Part shown: positions 15,833-25,196 of the stretch, in pieces
Position numbering within the stretch: the stretch's first letter is position 1
How the letters are laid out: every line of letters starts with the position of its first letter
Assembly: GCA_035342095.1 (NCBI GenBank)
Contig: DAOQWL010000021.1
Coordinates: 1-64,000, forward strand
Length of the DNA stretch: 64,000 bases
Reading direction: 5' to 3'
DNA from: PLanc-01 sp035342095
GTDB lineage: Bacteria > Planctomycetota > Phycisphaerae > Sedimentisphaerales > Anaerobacaceae
Translations under genes and position numbers: made by a program
The notes under the pieces: model-generated
Told to the model about the DNA's origin: nothing
Databases searched by the model: none
The model's input: only the letters and a program-made list of their open reading frames with translations

Positions 15833-18800
15833 CTATCGATCCGCCTTGGTCTCGGCGCCTGCGTGCTTGTGGCCCGTCGGGACAGCGCGGATCTCCTGGC
15901 CTTGGCGTACTGGGACGCCGTGCTTGGCGCGGAGCAGGTCGCGCTTCTGGTAGCATTGCTCCTGGAAGACCGCGATCTCCGAGGCGAGGTTCGCGCTGGC
16001 GGAATCGCCGAAAAAAGCGTGGATGATCGGGAAGACCAAGTCGGGCTTCTGCTTGCGGAACTCCTTGATGAGACCCTCGATCTTGGCGGTGGCGACCCCT
16101 TCCTGCATGCAGGTGAAGGGACCCACGTGGAAGATGCCGGAGATGTAGGGTGTGGCACTGTGGCACCCCCGCCCTCGGGGGTGTTCTTTTCCCAGCCGGG
16201 GGCGGCTGGGCCACATGTTCTTTCCCCAGTCGGGGGCGGCTGGGCCACGCTGGACCATCTCGTGCATCAGGTAGTAGGCAATGCCCGTGCTCAGGGGGGA
16301 CTCGCCCTCGATATTGCCGTGCGTCTCGTGGGCTCGTTCGAGCGTCTCGATGATCTCCATCGGCTGCGGCAGGACGTGCCGGCCTTCGAGGACCTCGTGG
16401 AAGGGCTCCGCCAGCTTGGCCGCGACGTGACTCATGTACCGACCCTTGAGGATCGACTTGCCCGCCTTGCCTGCGGAGCGGAACACGCGACCGAGGTTGC
16501 GGTCCGCCAGGCCCAGACCCACGTCGCGCTTCGCGTTGCGGAGGTTCATCTGGTTCACGTAGAACAGCCAGTCGGTGATCGGGTCGCGGACGATCTCCAG
16601 GCGGCTTTCCTCCAGGCGGTGGACCACGAAGTCGGTGTACGGATCGTGCTGGCGCATGTAGATCTCGCCGATGTAGAGGACCAGCGGGAACCGCTCGTGA
16701 TAGCGGAGCTTGGCGGCCTCGAAGAGGGCGACGGTCTCTCGTCCCCAGGCCAGCAGCTTGCTCATCTCGGCGCCGGCGCTCACGATCTTCCCGAGCTCTT
16801 CCAGACGGGCGGCCTTGAGGGCGTCCATCGCGGGCTTGTCCTCGGCATACGGGCGGAACCGGCGCAGGATGTCCTCGAGCAGGTCGGCGCCGTTGATGCC
16901 CTTGAACAGGATCTGCTGCATCTTCATCCTGGCCGAGGGACGCAGGCCGCCGGGCAGCGGGATGTCGATGTAGTCCGTCTCGGAGGACGGACCCACCACC
17001 GGGACCTTTTCGAGCCCTTCGAGCTTCATGAAGTGGCGCAGGACCTCGCTGTACTTGCCGAACCGGCAGGGGCCGCTGGTGGTCGGGAGCATGACGAGAT
17101 AGTTCTCTTCCACCGCCTGGCGGCTTGTCTTCTCGATCTGCTCCTGCAGGAAGCCGATGGCGTCGCCGACGACGCCTTTGAGCGGGTAACAGACCTCGGT
17201 GGAGACGTGCTTTCGGGCGACCTCGTAGCCTCGCGGCGTGTTGGTCGGGAGGACCTGGCCGTCGATGCCGAAGTATCTCAGTCCCGCGGCGGCCACGTGG
17301 CTGGCATCGCCCATGTACGGGATCAGCCAGGTCCGTTTGTCGTAGGTCTTCGACGCGTTGATCTTGAGCTTGCCGATGTCCAGGCGGACCGGGCGGCTCT
17401 GACTGACGACTCGCTCGTGGGCCTCGGTCCGCGTCACGAACGGCGCGTTGTTCGTCTGGGCGTCCGTCACGAGCACGAGCAGGGGCTTGTTCACCGCCTG
17501 CTGGATCGTCTCTTCCTGGTAGATTTTCAGGCTGTCGGGCCCGCAGGCGAAGTTGATCATGCGGATCGCGAAGAGGTTCGGATGGTCCGCGACGAAGAGA
17601 TTCGCCTTGAGGATCTTGACGCTCTGATTCCAGAACTCGTTCTCGACGAACCCATCGATCGGGATCTTCTCGAAGCGGTGCTCGATGAACTGCTGCGGGA
17701 TGTAGTCGAGCCCGCGGACCTGCGAGAACATGGCGCCAGAGCTGGAACTGGCCTCGGGGTCCAGGATGACGTAATCGCGCCCGATGCCGACGTAGGCCGG
17801 CGTGCCCTCGCGCTCGATCCGTTCCAGGAACTTGTCGCCCTCGGAATAGAGTTCGCTCTGGAACTGGCCCTCCGCCTGGTCCGCGAAGGCAATGGCGTCG
17901 CGGATCTGCCTGTTAGAGTAGTGGAATCCCAGGCGGTCGAACTCGACGCGCAACTGGCGGACGAGCAGGGGCAGGTCGCCGAAGTGCAGGATGGGATTGA
18001 TCTGGCGGTTCTTGTCGAGCGAGAGGACGTCGTTGAGGACGTAACCCTCGGACTCGGTGTAGATGCAGTACTTCAGGTCCGGCGGCGTCTGCTGGCGGAC
18101 CTCGATGAAGCTCGGATTGAAGAGATACTTCAATTCGGGACTGTTGTTGAGGATGGCGGCGTGGCCGGTCGCCAGCTTGCGGGCGATGCAGAACTCAGTC
18201 CGCGAGTTGTCGACGCCGATCTTGGCGATGTCCTTGTCGCTCCGCGGCGAGACCACCGGATAGAAACCGAGCTTGCGGAACAACGCCGCACTCCAGATCC
18301 CTTTGCTGCCGAGCGTCGCCATGCTCCGCTTGATCCCGACGGTCGGGCCCTCGTGCGTCGCGGTGCCCAGCTCCTGGAAGAGGCACCCTTGCTTCTTGAA
18401 GTGCTTTTCGTAGATCCGGTGATAGCGGTCCACGTAGTTGGTCTTCGGTTTCTTGGCGGACTCCGAGTTGCCGCGGGGGCAGAAGCCGCCGGTGATGATC
18501 TCGTCGTCCTCGATGCTGAAGACTTCGAGCTGGCAGTCGCGGATGCCGCAGGACTTCTCGCCGAAAAGCTCCCGGCACAGGACCTTGCGCTTGTGGAAGG
18601 CCATGTCGATGATCTGCCAGCCGCGGAAGGCGGTGTCGTGGGCCTTGCCTTCCCGCTCGAATCGCTGGATGGTCTGGATGATATCGAGGGCCTGGCCCCA
18701 GGCGCCGAACATCTCGCGGTGCGGATAGCCTTCGATCTGCCTTTCGCTGACCTGGGCGAGGGCGGCCAGGAAGGCATCGCCGAGCGCCGGGCCGCCTTGG

Positions 18801-20599
18801 GCGGAACACTTGTCGCCTGCGTGCTGCGAGCCGCCGACGAACTTGTAGTAGTAGCTGGCGGCGGTACCGCGGACGATGGCGGCCGCAATCTCGTTTCTGC
18901 TGAATCCTTCGGCGATCAGGCGGTTCTCGTCCATCTCCATGAACACGCCGCACGTCGAGTCAATGATCGGTACCCGCTCGGCGCTCAGGGCCGCGCTCTG
19001 GAGCGTGTTCTCGACGTTCAGATTGATCACATCGGCCATGTTTTCGAGGGTTTGGCCGGAGCCGGCCTGGCAACTGTAGTTCATCTTCGCTTCTTTGACG
19101 GTCCCGTCCTTCGCGAAGCTCGTGAACTTCATGTCTTGCCCGCCGACCTCAAAGATGGTATCGACGTCGGGATTGTTGCGCTTCACGCCCAGTGCGTGAC
19201 AGGTGATCTCGTCGGTGATGCGGTCCGCGAGGGCGATGCCCTGTTGGGCGAGCTGCTGGCTCTTGCTCTTGCTGATGAGGATCTTCTCGTAGAGCTTGCG
19301 GGCCGACCCGGTGGCGCCGACGCCCTTGATGACGACCCTGTCCCTGTGTCGCGAGAGATACCGCAGGACGCGCTTGAGCGACTCCTCCGGGTTGCCGTGG
19401 GTCTTGATATACAGCTTGTCGAGGAGCCTGCCCGTTTTGATCTCGACGAGGGCGCCTTTGGTCGTGGTGCTTCCGCCGTCGATGCCGAGGACGACCTCGG
19501 TGCCCGCCGGGATTTCCGATGGGAGACTTTCGTTCCTGGCGCGGACGCGGGCCAGGCTTTGCGAGAGGGGCGGCGCGAACTTGCGTTTCTGCCGGCTGTA
19601 CTCGGCAACGTGGTGAAGCTGCGCGATGTCCAGGACGAAGGTGTTGTTCTGCTCGATGGCTTTAAGGGCCGCGCCGATCGCGGCGATGTTGCCATGATGG
19701 GCCGGGCGCTCGATCTCGACACGGAGCAGGTCGGACAGATTCTGGCGCACCAGATCGTTGGAGAAGACGCCGCCGGTGGAAATGCACTCGCCGGAGCTGA
19801 AGCTCGAGGCGAAGTCCCGCGACCCGAGGACATCGATCATGTAGTTCCGCGCGACGGTCCGAAAGAGGCCCGCCAGATTGTCGACCCGGGTGGCGCCTTC
19901 GTTCTGCTTGTGGATGAGGTCGGATTGGACGACTACGCCGCAACGAGCGAGGAACTCGCTGGGCTCGCGCGACCTCGCGGCCTCTTCCTCCGCTCGGCGG
20001 AGCATCTCTTCGAGGCGATCCTGTAATCGCGCGCGGTTTCGCGTTGCGACGGCCTGCTTGTGGGTATCATCAGGAGCATCGGCCGGATCCTCGAGCTCCG
20101 GTGCCGGGACCTCTCCCTGGAATAGGCGCCGACACTGTTTTTCGACGAGCATGCCGGAACCGCCGCCGCACTTCGTGCCGGTCCGCCACTCGACGATGAT
20201 CTGTTTTCCGTCCACGCTGCCCAGACTGAAGAAGTATGAGTCCTTTGCACCGATGTGAAAGATGCACTTCGCTCGGGGTGCGACGATCTCGGCTCCCTTG
20301 GGAATCGCTACGCTGTCATAGACGTGGAGCGCGCCGTGCATTACCCGAGGGAACGACTCCGCGGCACTGCCGGTGAAGGCCGTGCTGCGAATGGATGTGA
20401 TCGGCAAGCAAGAGGTGATGTCCGCCCAGGCTTCCTCGATCGCACCCAGCGGGTTTGCGAAATGCATGATCGGGTCAGGTGAGTACAGAACCGTCTTGTC
20501 GGGCCCGAGGACCGCAACATGGACGAAACTGCTGCCTATGTCGAAGCCAACAAAGAGGTGTGAAGTCTCCGCAGGTAGCGGCTCTTTTCTAGGACTCAT
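15833..20599 (-). CDS. Giant acyl-CoA dehydratase activase-type protein (BadF/HgdC ATPase plus HgdB-like regions)
   Basis: This 1588-residue protein has two ASKHA/BadF-type ATPase modules (HLFVGFDIGSSFVHVAVLG near residue 15, VVLGIDGGSTTTKGALVEI near 395). The conserved activase segment DSTCGVFMEMDENRLIAEG contributes a Cys to an iron-sulfur cluster. Next come a DUF2229-like region (KRSMATLGSKGIWSAALFRK) and a long C-terminal part related to 2-hydroxyacyl-CoA dehydratase subunits. Known activases use ATP to inject an electron into radical dehydratases or benzoyl-CoA reductase-type enzymes in strict anaerobes. The substrate of these giant fusions is unknown. Residues about 1451-1480 are encoded by repeat A and interrupt the path from YYLMHEM to GIFHVGPFTCMQEG. 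The gene diverges from dnaN. Confidence 0.85.
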   Translation of the reverse strand: MSPRKEPLPAETSHLFVGFDIGSSFVHVAVLGPDKTVLYSPDPIMHFANPLGAIEEAWADITSCLPITSIRSTAFTGSAAESFPRVMHGALHVYDSVAIPKGAEIVAPRAKCIFHIGAKDSYFFSLGSVDGKQIIVEWRTGTKCGGGSGMLVEKQCRRLFQGEVPAPELEDPADAPDDTHKQAVATRNRARLQDRLEEMLRRAEEEAARSREPSEFLARCGVVVQSDLIHKQNEGATRVDNLAGLFRTVARNYMIDVLGSRDFASSFSSGECISTGGVFSNDLVRQNLSDLLRVEIERPAHHGNIAAIGAALKAIEQNNTFVLDIAQLHHVAEYSRQKRKFAPPLSQSLARVRARNESLPSEIPAGTEVVLGIDGGSTTTKGALVEIKTGRLLDKLYIKTHGNPEESLKRVLRYLSRHRDRVVIKGVGATGSARKLYEKILISKSKSQQLAQQGIALADRITDEITCHALGVKRNNPDVDTIFEVGGQDMKFTSFAKDGTVKEAKMNYSCQAGSGQTLENMADVINLNVENTLQSAALSAERVPIIDSTCGVFMEMDENRLIAEGFSRNEIAAAIVRGTAASYYYKFVGGSQHAGDKCSAQGGPALGDAFLAALAQVSERQIEGYPHREMFGAWGQALDIIQTIQRFEREGKAHDTAFRGWQIIDMAFHKRKVLCRELFGEKSCGIRDCQLEVFSIEDDEIITGGFCPRGNSESAKKPKTNYVDRYHRIYEKHFKKQGCLFQELGTATHEGPTVGIKRSMATLGSKGIWSAALFRKLGFYPVVSPRSDKDIAKIGVDNSRTEFCIARKLATGHAAILNNSPELKYLFNPSFIEVRQQTPPDLKYCIYTESEGYVLNDVLSLDKNRQINPILHFGDLPLLVRQLRVEFDRLGFHYSNRQIRDAIAFADQAEGQFQSELYSEGDKFLERIEREGTPAYVGIGRDYVILDPEASSSSGAMFSQVRGLDYIPQQFIEHRFEKIPIDGFVENEFWNQSVKILKANLFVADHPNLFAIRMINFACGPDSLKIYQEETIQQAVNKPLLVLVTDAQTNNAPFVTRTEAHERVVSQSRPVRLDIGKLKINASKTYDKRTWLIPYMGDASHVAAAGLRYFGIDGQVLPTNTPRGYEVARKHVSTEVCYPLKGVVGDAIGFLQEQIEKTSRQAVEENYLVMLPTTSGPCRFGKYSEVLRHFMKLEGLEKVPVVGPSSETDYIDIPLPGGLRPSARMKMQQILFKGINGADLLEDILRRFRPYAEDKPAMDALKAARLEELGKIVSAGAEMSKLLAWGRETVALFEAAKLRYHERFPLVLYIGEIYMRQHDPYTDFVVHRLEESRLEIVRDPITDWLFYVNQMNLRNAKRDVGLGLADRNLGRVFRSAGKAGKSILKGRYMSHVAAKLAEPFHEVLEGRHVLPQPMEIIETLERAHETHGNIEGESPLSTGIAYYLMHEMVQRGPAAPDWGKNMWPSRPRLGKEHPRGRGCHSATPYISGIFHVGPFTCMQEGVATAKIEGLIKEFRKQKPDLVFPIIHAFFGDSASANLASEIAVFQEQCYQKRDLLRAKHGVPVRQGQEIRAVPTGHKHAGAETKADR
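16160..16248 (+). repeat. Repeat family A plus an extra half copy, inside the activase gene
   Basis: A complete element (16160-16215) is followed by a second right half (CCCAGTCGGGGGCGGCTGGG then CCACG). It is read from the minus strand as RGPAAPDWG, MWPSRPRLG, PRGRGCH, a different frame from the copy at 9519-9578, which is also read from the minus strand. Confidence 0.85.
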
Positions 20600-21062
20600 C
20601 GGCAGTACCTGTCCCCATCAACAATGGCTGTTAGTAATGAAACACCATCCTGTGAAAACACAAGACACAAACCTCTTACATAGTCCAAGGCTGTGATTTT
20701 GTCAAGCCTACGCACAAAAGCAGTAACAGGTTCTGAACAGTGAAAGTCTGATAACAAGAACTGTATCAGTATTCACAGAAAGGACTTATATCAACAAGTG
20801 CCCGGAAAGTAACAAAGAGACACCCTATAAGACTTATCATCCTACCTTTCTTTCACAACTATCTTTCTTATATACATCCCCAGCTCTGTGTTAGGCCCAG
20901 ACACGGGGTGTGCTCCGACCCAGGCGTGCAAGCCATACACAGCCACACTCACGAATCTCTTGGACGAAAAAGGGGTTGTCTGGTGGCGCACAGGCCGGTA
21001 GACTAGCGGCAATCCGATGATCATAGGGCGTCCATTCACCCTTCGATTTTACGAGGTTTGTC
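20600..21062. other. AT-rich intergenic region between the activase gene and dnaN
   Basis: About 460 bases without a credible gene separate the divergent activase and dnaN genes. The part from about 20690 to 20880 is clearly richer in A and T than its surroundings. Only weak DnaA-box-like strings are present (for example GTATTCACA at 20768-20776, two mismatches from TTATCCACA). It must hold promoters for both genes and is a possible, unproven, replication-origin region. ACGAGG lies just before the dnaN ATG. Confidence 0.4.
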
Positions 21063-22169
21063 ATGAAGGTGACCTTTAATCGTTCCGCGCTGGCTGAAGC
21101 TCTCGGGCTCATGACGGCGATTGTCCCGAGTCGTACGCCCAAGCCCATTCTTAAGTGCGTTCGCATCGCGGTCGCGGGCAAAGAAATGCGAGTCTGCGCA
21201 ACCAACCTGGAACTCGGGTTGGACTACGTCATTTCTGCTGTGGACGTCGGCGTAGAGGGCGAAGTCGTCGTCGAGGCGGAACGGTTGGCCTCGATTGTCC
21301 GCGAGAGTTCGGAGGACGTCCTGGTTCTGGAGTCCGCGGACACGACCTGTGAGATCCGCGGCATGGATAGCCATTTCACCGTCTATGGGCAGGACCCCAA
21401 GCAGTATCCCAAGGTCCCGGTGTTCGGCAGCGGACCAGCGGATATGACCGTCGGCCTGGAGGAACTGCAGTTGGGGATTGCTCAGTGCTTGTTCGCGACG
21501 GCCAAGGAAAGCAGTCGATATGCGATCAACGGAGTCCTCTGGGAGAGCAAGGGGAAGAAACTGATGCTCGTCGCGACCGATGGACGGCGCCTCGCCCGTT
21601 GCCGAGTGGACCTCCAGCAGGCGCCACCCGAGGAGAGCGCGAACAAGGTCATCGTCCCGGCCAAGACCATGGCCCTCCTCGAGAAGCTTGCACGGCACGA
21701 AAAGGACGTGGTGGCCGTGAAGTTCGTAGACAATCAGATCCTCCTGAGCTGCGCCAATGTCGTCATCAGTTCGAACCTGGTCGAGGGCAACTTTCCGAAG
21801 TACGAGGACATCGTTCCGACCGACTACGACAAGAAGCTCACGCTTTCGACCGAGGCGGCGCTGAGCGGCGTGCGCCGGGCTTCTCTGCTCACGAGCGAGG
21901 AATCCAAAGGCGTCAAGCTCTCGCTGCGTCCGGACGGACTGGTCTTCTCGGGGAGTTCACCCGAAGCCGGCGCGGCGGAAGTGAGCATGCCGGTCGAATA
22001 TGACGGCGAGCCGATCGATATCGGATTCAATCCGCAGTTCCTGATTGATGCCCTTCGTGTGATCCGCGCAGCACAGTTCGAGATGGAACTGGGCCAGGCG
22101 GACCGCCCGGGCGTGCTCAAGAGCGGGAATGATTTCCTGTATGTTCTGATGCCGATCAATCTCAGCTAA
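21063..22169 (+). CDS. dnaN: DNA polymerase III sliding clamp, beta subunit
   Basis: At 368 residues the length is normal for the ring-shaped clamp that tethers the replicative polymerase to DNA. All three clamp domains are present: MKVTFNRSALAEALGLM with PKPILKCVRIAV, the central SRYAINGVLWESKGKKLMLVATDGRRLA, and the C-terminal IDIGFNPQFLIDAL ending in YVLMPINLS, the usual M-P-I/M ending. It is followed at once by a DciA-like gene and gyrB, so it is part of a replication block, although dnaA is not in this window. Confidence 0.97.
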   Translation: MKVTFNRSALAEALGLMTAIVPSRTPKPILKCVRIAVAGKEMRVCATNLELGLDYVISAVDVGVEGEVVVEAERLASIVRESSEDVLVLESADTTCEIRGMDSHFTVYGQDPKQYPKVPVFGSGPADMTVGLEELQLGIAQCLFATAKESSRYAINGVLWESKGKKLMLVATDGRRLARCRVDLQQAPPEESANKVIVPAKTMALLEKLARHEKDVVAVKFVDNQILLSCANVVISSNLVEGNFPKYEDIVPTDYDKKLTLSTEAALSGVRRASLLTSEESKGVKLSLRPDGLVFSGSSPEAGAAEVSMPVEYDGEPIDIGFNPQFLIDALRVIRAAQFEMELGQADRPGVLKSGNDFLYVLMPINLS

Positions 22170-22185
22170 GGGGACGACAAGGACG

Positions 22186-22527
22186 TTGGAAAGCAACCAG
22201 ACAAAGACACGGACATTGCCAAGGGGTGAGTCTCGGACGTCTGAGGCCTGCCCAATCGGCGATCTGCTCACTGGATTTGCCAAGCGCCTGGAGCCTGCGC
22301 ACAATCGGTACAATTCGGTGACGCAGGCCTGGGATACCCTTCTGCCCGGCGGGTTGCGCGCGCATTGCCGGGTCGCCGGTCTGGCCAACGGTTGTTTGAG
22401 AATTGTCGCGGACGAGTCGACGTACCGGTATGAGCTACAGCTATGCCAGGGGCTGTTGTTGGAAGAGTTGAAAAAGGCTTGCCCGTCGGCAAAGATCCGC
22501 CGGATTGACATCGGCATAATGCGGTGA
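22186..22527 (+). CDS. dciA: DUF721/DciA-like protein (putative helicase-loading factor)
   Basis: The 113-residue protein has the DUF721 pattern: YNSVTQAWDTLLPGGLRAHC in the N-terminal part, then NGCLRIVADESTYRYELQL and LLLEELKKACPSAKIRRIDI. DciA is the ancestral loader or partner of the replicative helicase DnaB in bacteria lacking DnaC/DnaI. The gene sits between dnaN and gyrB, a position occupied by recF and DUF721 genes in many phyla. The start is taken as a TTG at 22186 behind AAGGAC, since no suitable ATG exists. The symbol is by family and context, not by function test. Confidence 0.75.
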   Translation: MESNQTKTRTLPRGESRTSEACPIGDLLTGFAKRLEPAHNRYNSVTQAWDTLLPGGLRAHCRVAGLANGCLRIVADESTYRYELQLCQGLLLEELKKACPSAKIRRIDIGIMR

Positions 22528-22664
22528 AAACCTGCGTTGCGACGTTGCCGCAGGGTGGAGAACCCTACAGGCGAGGAGGGGCTTTTTCCGATAATATACA
22601 TAGTTGCTGTTTTGCTATTCGATATGCATGGGTCTACAAGTTGGTTTGACATTTGAGGGCCGGT

Positions 22665-25160
22665 ATGGAGGCACATAAATACGACGCCAGTAACATCAAG
22701 ATTCTCGGGGGTGTGGACGCGGTTCGCAAGCGGCCCGATATGTACATCGGCGACCGCGGGGTCGCGGGCCTGCACCACCTGGTCTACGAGGTTCTGGACA
22801 ATTCGATCGACGAAGCGCTCGCGGGTTTCTGCGACAGCATCACGGTCCGCATCCAGCCGGACGGCAGTTGCAGCGTGGAGGACAACGGACGCGGCATCCC
22901 CGTAGAGATCCACAAGGAGGCCAAAGTCAGTGCCCTGGAAGTGGTCATGTGCACGCTCCACGCGGGTGGCAAGTTCGATTCCGACAGCTACAAGGTCGCC
23001 GGCGGGCTTCACGGCGTCGGCATCAGCGTCGTCAACGCCCTGAGCGAGTGGATCACCGTGGACGTCTACCGGGACGGGACCCATCACCATTTCGAGTGCC
23101 GCCGCGGGAAGAAGACCGGACCTGTGCAGTTGGTCGGAAGCTCGACCAAACGGGGAACGAAGGTCACCTTCATGCCCGACGAGGAGATCTTCGGCGACGC
23201 GGAGTTCAACTACGACACCCTGCTCAAGAGAATCCGCGAGCTGGCCTACCTCAACGCCGGGCTGAAAATCACCTTCCGCGACGACCGGACGGACAAAAAA
23301 GAATTCTTCCAGTTTGAGGACGGCATCAAGGCCTTCATCAAGCACCTGAACGAGGGCAAGACGGTTCTGCACGACAGCGTTGTCTACATGGCCAAGGACG
23401 ACCCGGAGTCGAAACTGAGCTGCGAGGTGGCCCTGCAGTACAACGACGGGTACACGGACAACGTGCTGGTCTTCGCCAACGACATCCGCAACATCGACGG
23501 CGGTACGCACCTGTCCGGATTCCGAACCGCGCTGACGCGGACGATGAACTTCTACGCCCGCGCCAATAACCTGCTCAAGGAAGGCCAGGCGACGACGGGC
23601 GACGATCTCCGCGAGGGCCTGACCGCGGTGGTGGCGGTGAAACTGCCCAATCCGCACTTCGAGGCGCAGACGAAGGTTCGCCTGACGAACCCCGAGGTCG
23701 GCAGCTTCGTCGAGACGACGGTGAACGAGCAGCTCAGCCACTTTCTGGAGGAGCACCCGACGGAGGCCAAGCGCATTTTGAACAAGGCGATCCAAGCGGC
23801 TGCCGCACGCGAAGCGGCGAGGAAGGCCCGCGAGCTGACGCGACGCAAGGGCGCTCTGGGCAGCGCCAACCTGCCCGGTAAGCTCTGGGACTGCTCCAGC
23901 AAGGAGCGAATGTCGGCCGAGATCTTCATCGTCGAGGGCGATTCCGCAGGCGGGTCCGCCAAGGGCGGACGCGACCGGAACATTCAGGCCATTCTGCCTC
24001 TGAGGGGCAAGATCCTCAACGTCGAGAAGGCCCGCATCGAAAAGATGCTGGCTCACGAAGAAATCCGAACCCTCATCAGTTCGCTCGGCACCGGCATCGG
24101 AACCGACGAGTTCGACGTGGACAAGTGCCGCTACGGCAAGATCATCCTCATGACCGATGCCGACGTCGACGGCGCGCACATCCGCACGCTGTTGCTGACC
24201 TTCCTGTTCCGCCAGATGCCTCTGCTTTTCGACAAGCGCATGGTCTACATCGCGCAACCGCCTCTGTACGAGATCCGGATCAAGGGCAGGAAGACCTCCG
24301 AGTACGTTCTGACCGAGCATGAGATGCGCCGTCGGATGATTGGGCGCGGACTCGAGGGGACGCACCTGGTGATCCGTGACGGCGCGAACGACAAAGGCAA
24401 GGGCAAGAAGGCGGACAAAGACGCGTCGCGCCAGGTGAGTGGTGCCTCGCTCGTCGAGCTGGTCAAGGCTCTCGCGGACATCGAGCGAACGGCCAGTGTG
24501 CTCAGCCGACGCGGTCTTCCGTTTGCCGAGTTCATCGCTGAACAGTATGAAGACGGCAAGCTGCCGCACTATCTGATTCGCCGCCAGGGTCAGGAGAAAC
24601 CGGAGTTCTTCGTCGAGGCCGCCGCGTATGACAAGCGACTGGACGAACTCGGCGCCCCCAAGAACGGGAACGGAAAAGACGCCAACGGCGGAAAGACCAA
24701 TGGCGAGGAGGAACCGTCTGCTGTCGGTGAGGAGCTCCATGAGGTCGTGCGGATCGAGCAGATCGCTCAGAAGCTCAAGGCGGACTTCGCCTTGGACCTG
24801 ACAGACTTCCTGTTGAAGGCAGAGAAGACCGATTCCGGGGAGGCGGTCCCCACGAAGTTCGCGCTCGTCCACGGCGAGGAGACCCACGAGATCGCGTCTT
24901 TGGGCGAGATCTGTCCTGCGATCCGCCAGATCGGCGGGGCCGGCATCGAGATCAAGCGGTTCAAAGGCCTGGGCGAGATGAATGCGGAGCAACTCTGGGA
25001 AACGACGATGAACCCGAACACGCGGACCCTGCTGAACGTCCGCCTGGACGACGCGGGCGAGGCCGACCGGCTCTTCAGCATCCTGATGGGCGACGACGTC
25101 GAGAAACGTCGGCGGTTCATCCAGGAGCACGCCCTCGAAGTGCAGAATCTCGACGTGTAG
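22665..25160 (+). CDS. gyrB: DNA gyrase subunit B
   Basis: The GHKL ATPase domain (RKRPDMYIGDRGVAGLHHL, NSIDEALAG, GRGIPVEIH), transducer domain, TOPRIM domain (FIVEGDSAGGSAKGGRDRN, DADVDGAHIRTLLLTFLFRQ) and C-terminal IKRFKGLGEMN motif are all present. With GyrA it introduces negative supercoils using ATP. The protein is long (831 residues) because about 190 residues are inserted after PLYEIRIKGRK. This includes a Gly/Asn/Lys-rich linker and is comparable in place to the extra domain of gammaproteobacterial GyrB. The ATG at 22665 follows GAGGG. A TTG twelve bases earlier is a weaker choice. Confidence 0.97.
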   Translation: MEAHKYDASNIKILGGVDAVRKRPDMYIGDRGVAGLHHLVYEVLDNSIDEALAGFCDSITVRIQPDGSCSVEDNGRGIPVEIHKEAKVSALEVVMCTLHAGGKFDSDSYKVAGGLHGVGISVVNALSEWITVDVYRDGTHHHFECRRGKKTGPVQLVGSSTKRGTKVTFMPDEEIFGDAEFNYDTLLKRIRELAYLNAGLKITFRDDRTDKKEFFQFEDGIKAFIKHLNEGKTVLHDSVVYMAKDDPESKLSCEVALQYNDGYTDNVLVFANDIRNIDGGTHLSGFRTALTRTMNFYARANNLLKEGQATTGDDLREGLTAVVAVKLPNPHFEAQTKVRLTNPEVGSFVETTVNEQLSHFLEEHPTEAKRILNKAIQAAAAREAARKARELTRRKGALGSANLPGKLWDCSSKERMSAEIFIVEGDSAGGSAKGGRDRNIQAILPLRGKILNVEKARIEKMLAHEEIRTLISSLGTGIGTDEFDVDKCRYGKIILMTDADVDGAHIRTLLLTFLFRQMPLLFDKRMVYIAQPPLYEIRIKGRKTSEYVLTEHEMRRRMIGRGLEGTHLVIRDGANDKGKGKKADKDASRQVSGASLVELVKALADIERTASVLSRRGLPFAEFIAEQYEDGKLPHYLIRRQGQEKPEFFVEAAAYDKRLDELGAPKNGNGKDANGGKTNGEEEPSAVGEELHEVVRIEQIAQKLKADFALDLTDFLLKAEKTDSGEAVPTKFALVHGEETHEIASLGEICPAIRQIGGAGIEIKRFKGLGEMNAEQLWETTMNPNTRTLLNVRLDDAGEADRLFSILMGDDVEKRRRFIQEHALEVQNLDV

Positions 25161-25196
25161 CGAGAATGCCGCAGAGGGCTTTCCGGCGACCGGCGA

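Noticed and set aside
15863..20026. A 1387-codon open frame on the plus strand opposite the activase gene
   Set aside because: It has no recognisable domain, and its sequence is the GC-rich shadow of strongly family-like codons on the other strand.
20690..20880. A definite oriC call
   Set aside because: The gap is AT-rich and next to dnaN, but there are no good DnaA boxes and dnaA is not present. It is kept only as a possibility.
21957..25130. A 1057-codon open frame on the minus strand opposite gyrB
   Set aside because: The plus strand is unmistakably gyrase B, and the antisense frame shows no motif or ribosome site.
22665..25160. Topoisomerase IV subunit ParE instead of GyrB
   Set aside because: The domain order cannot exclude it alone, but position beside dnaN and the DciA-like gene and the overall motifs favour GyrB.
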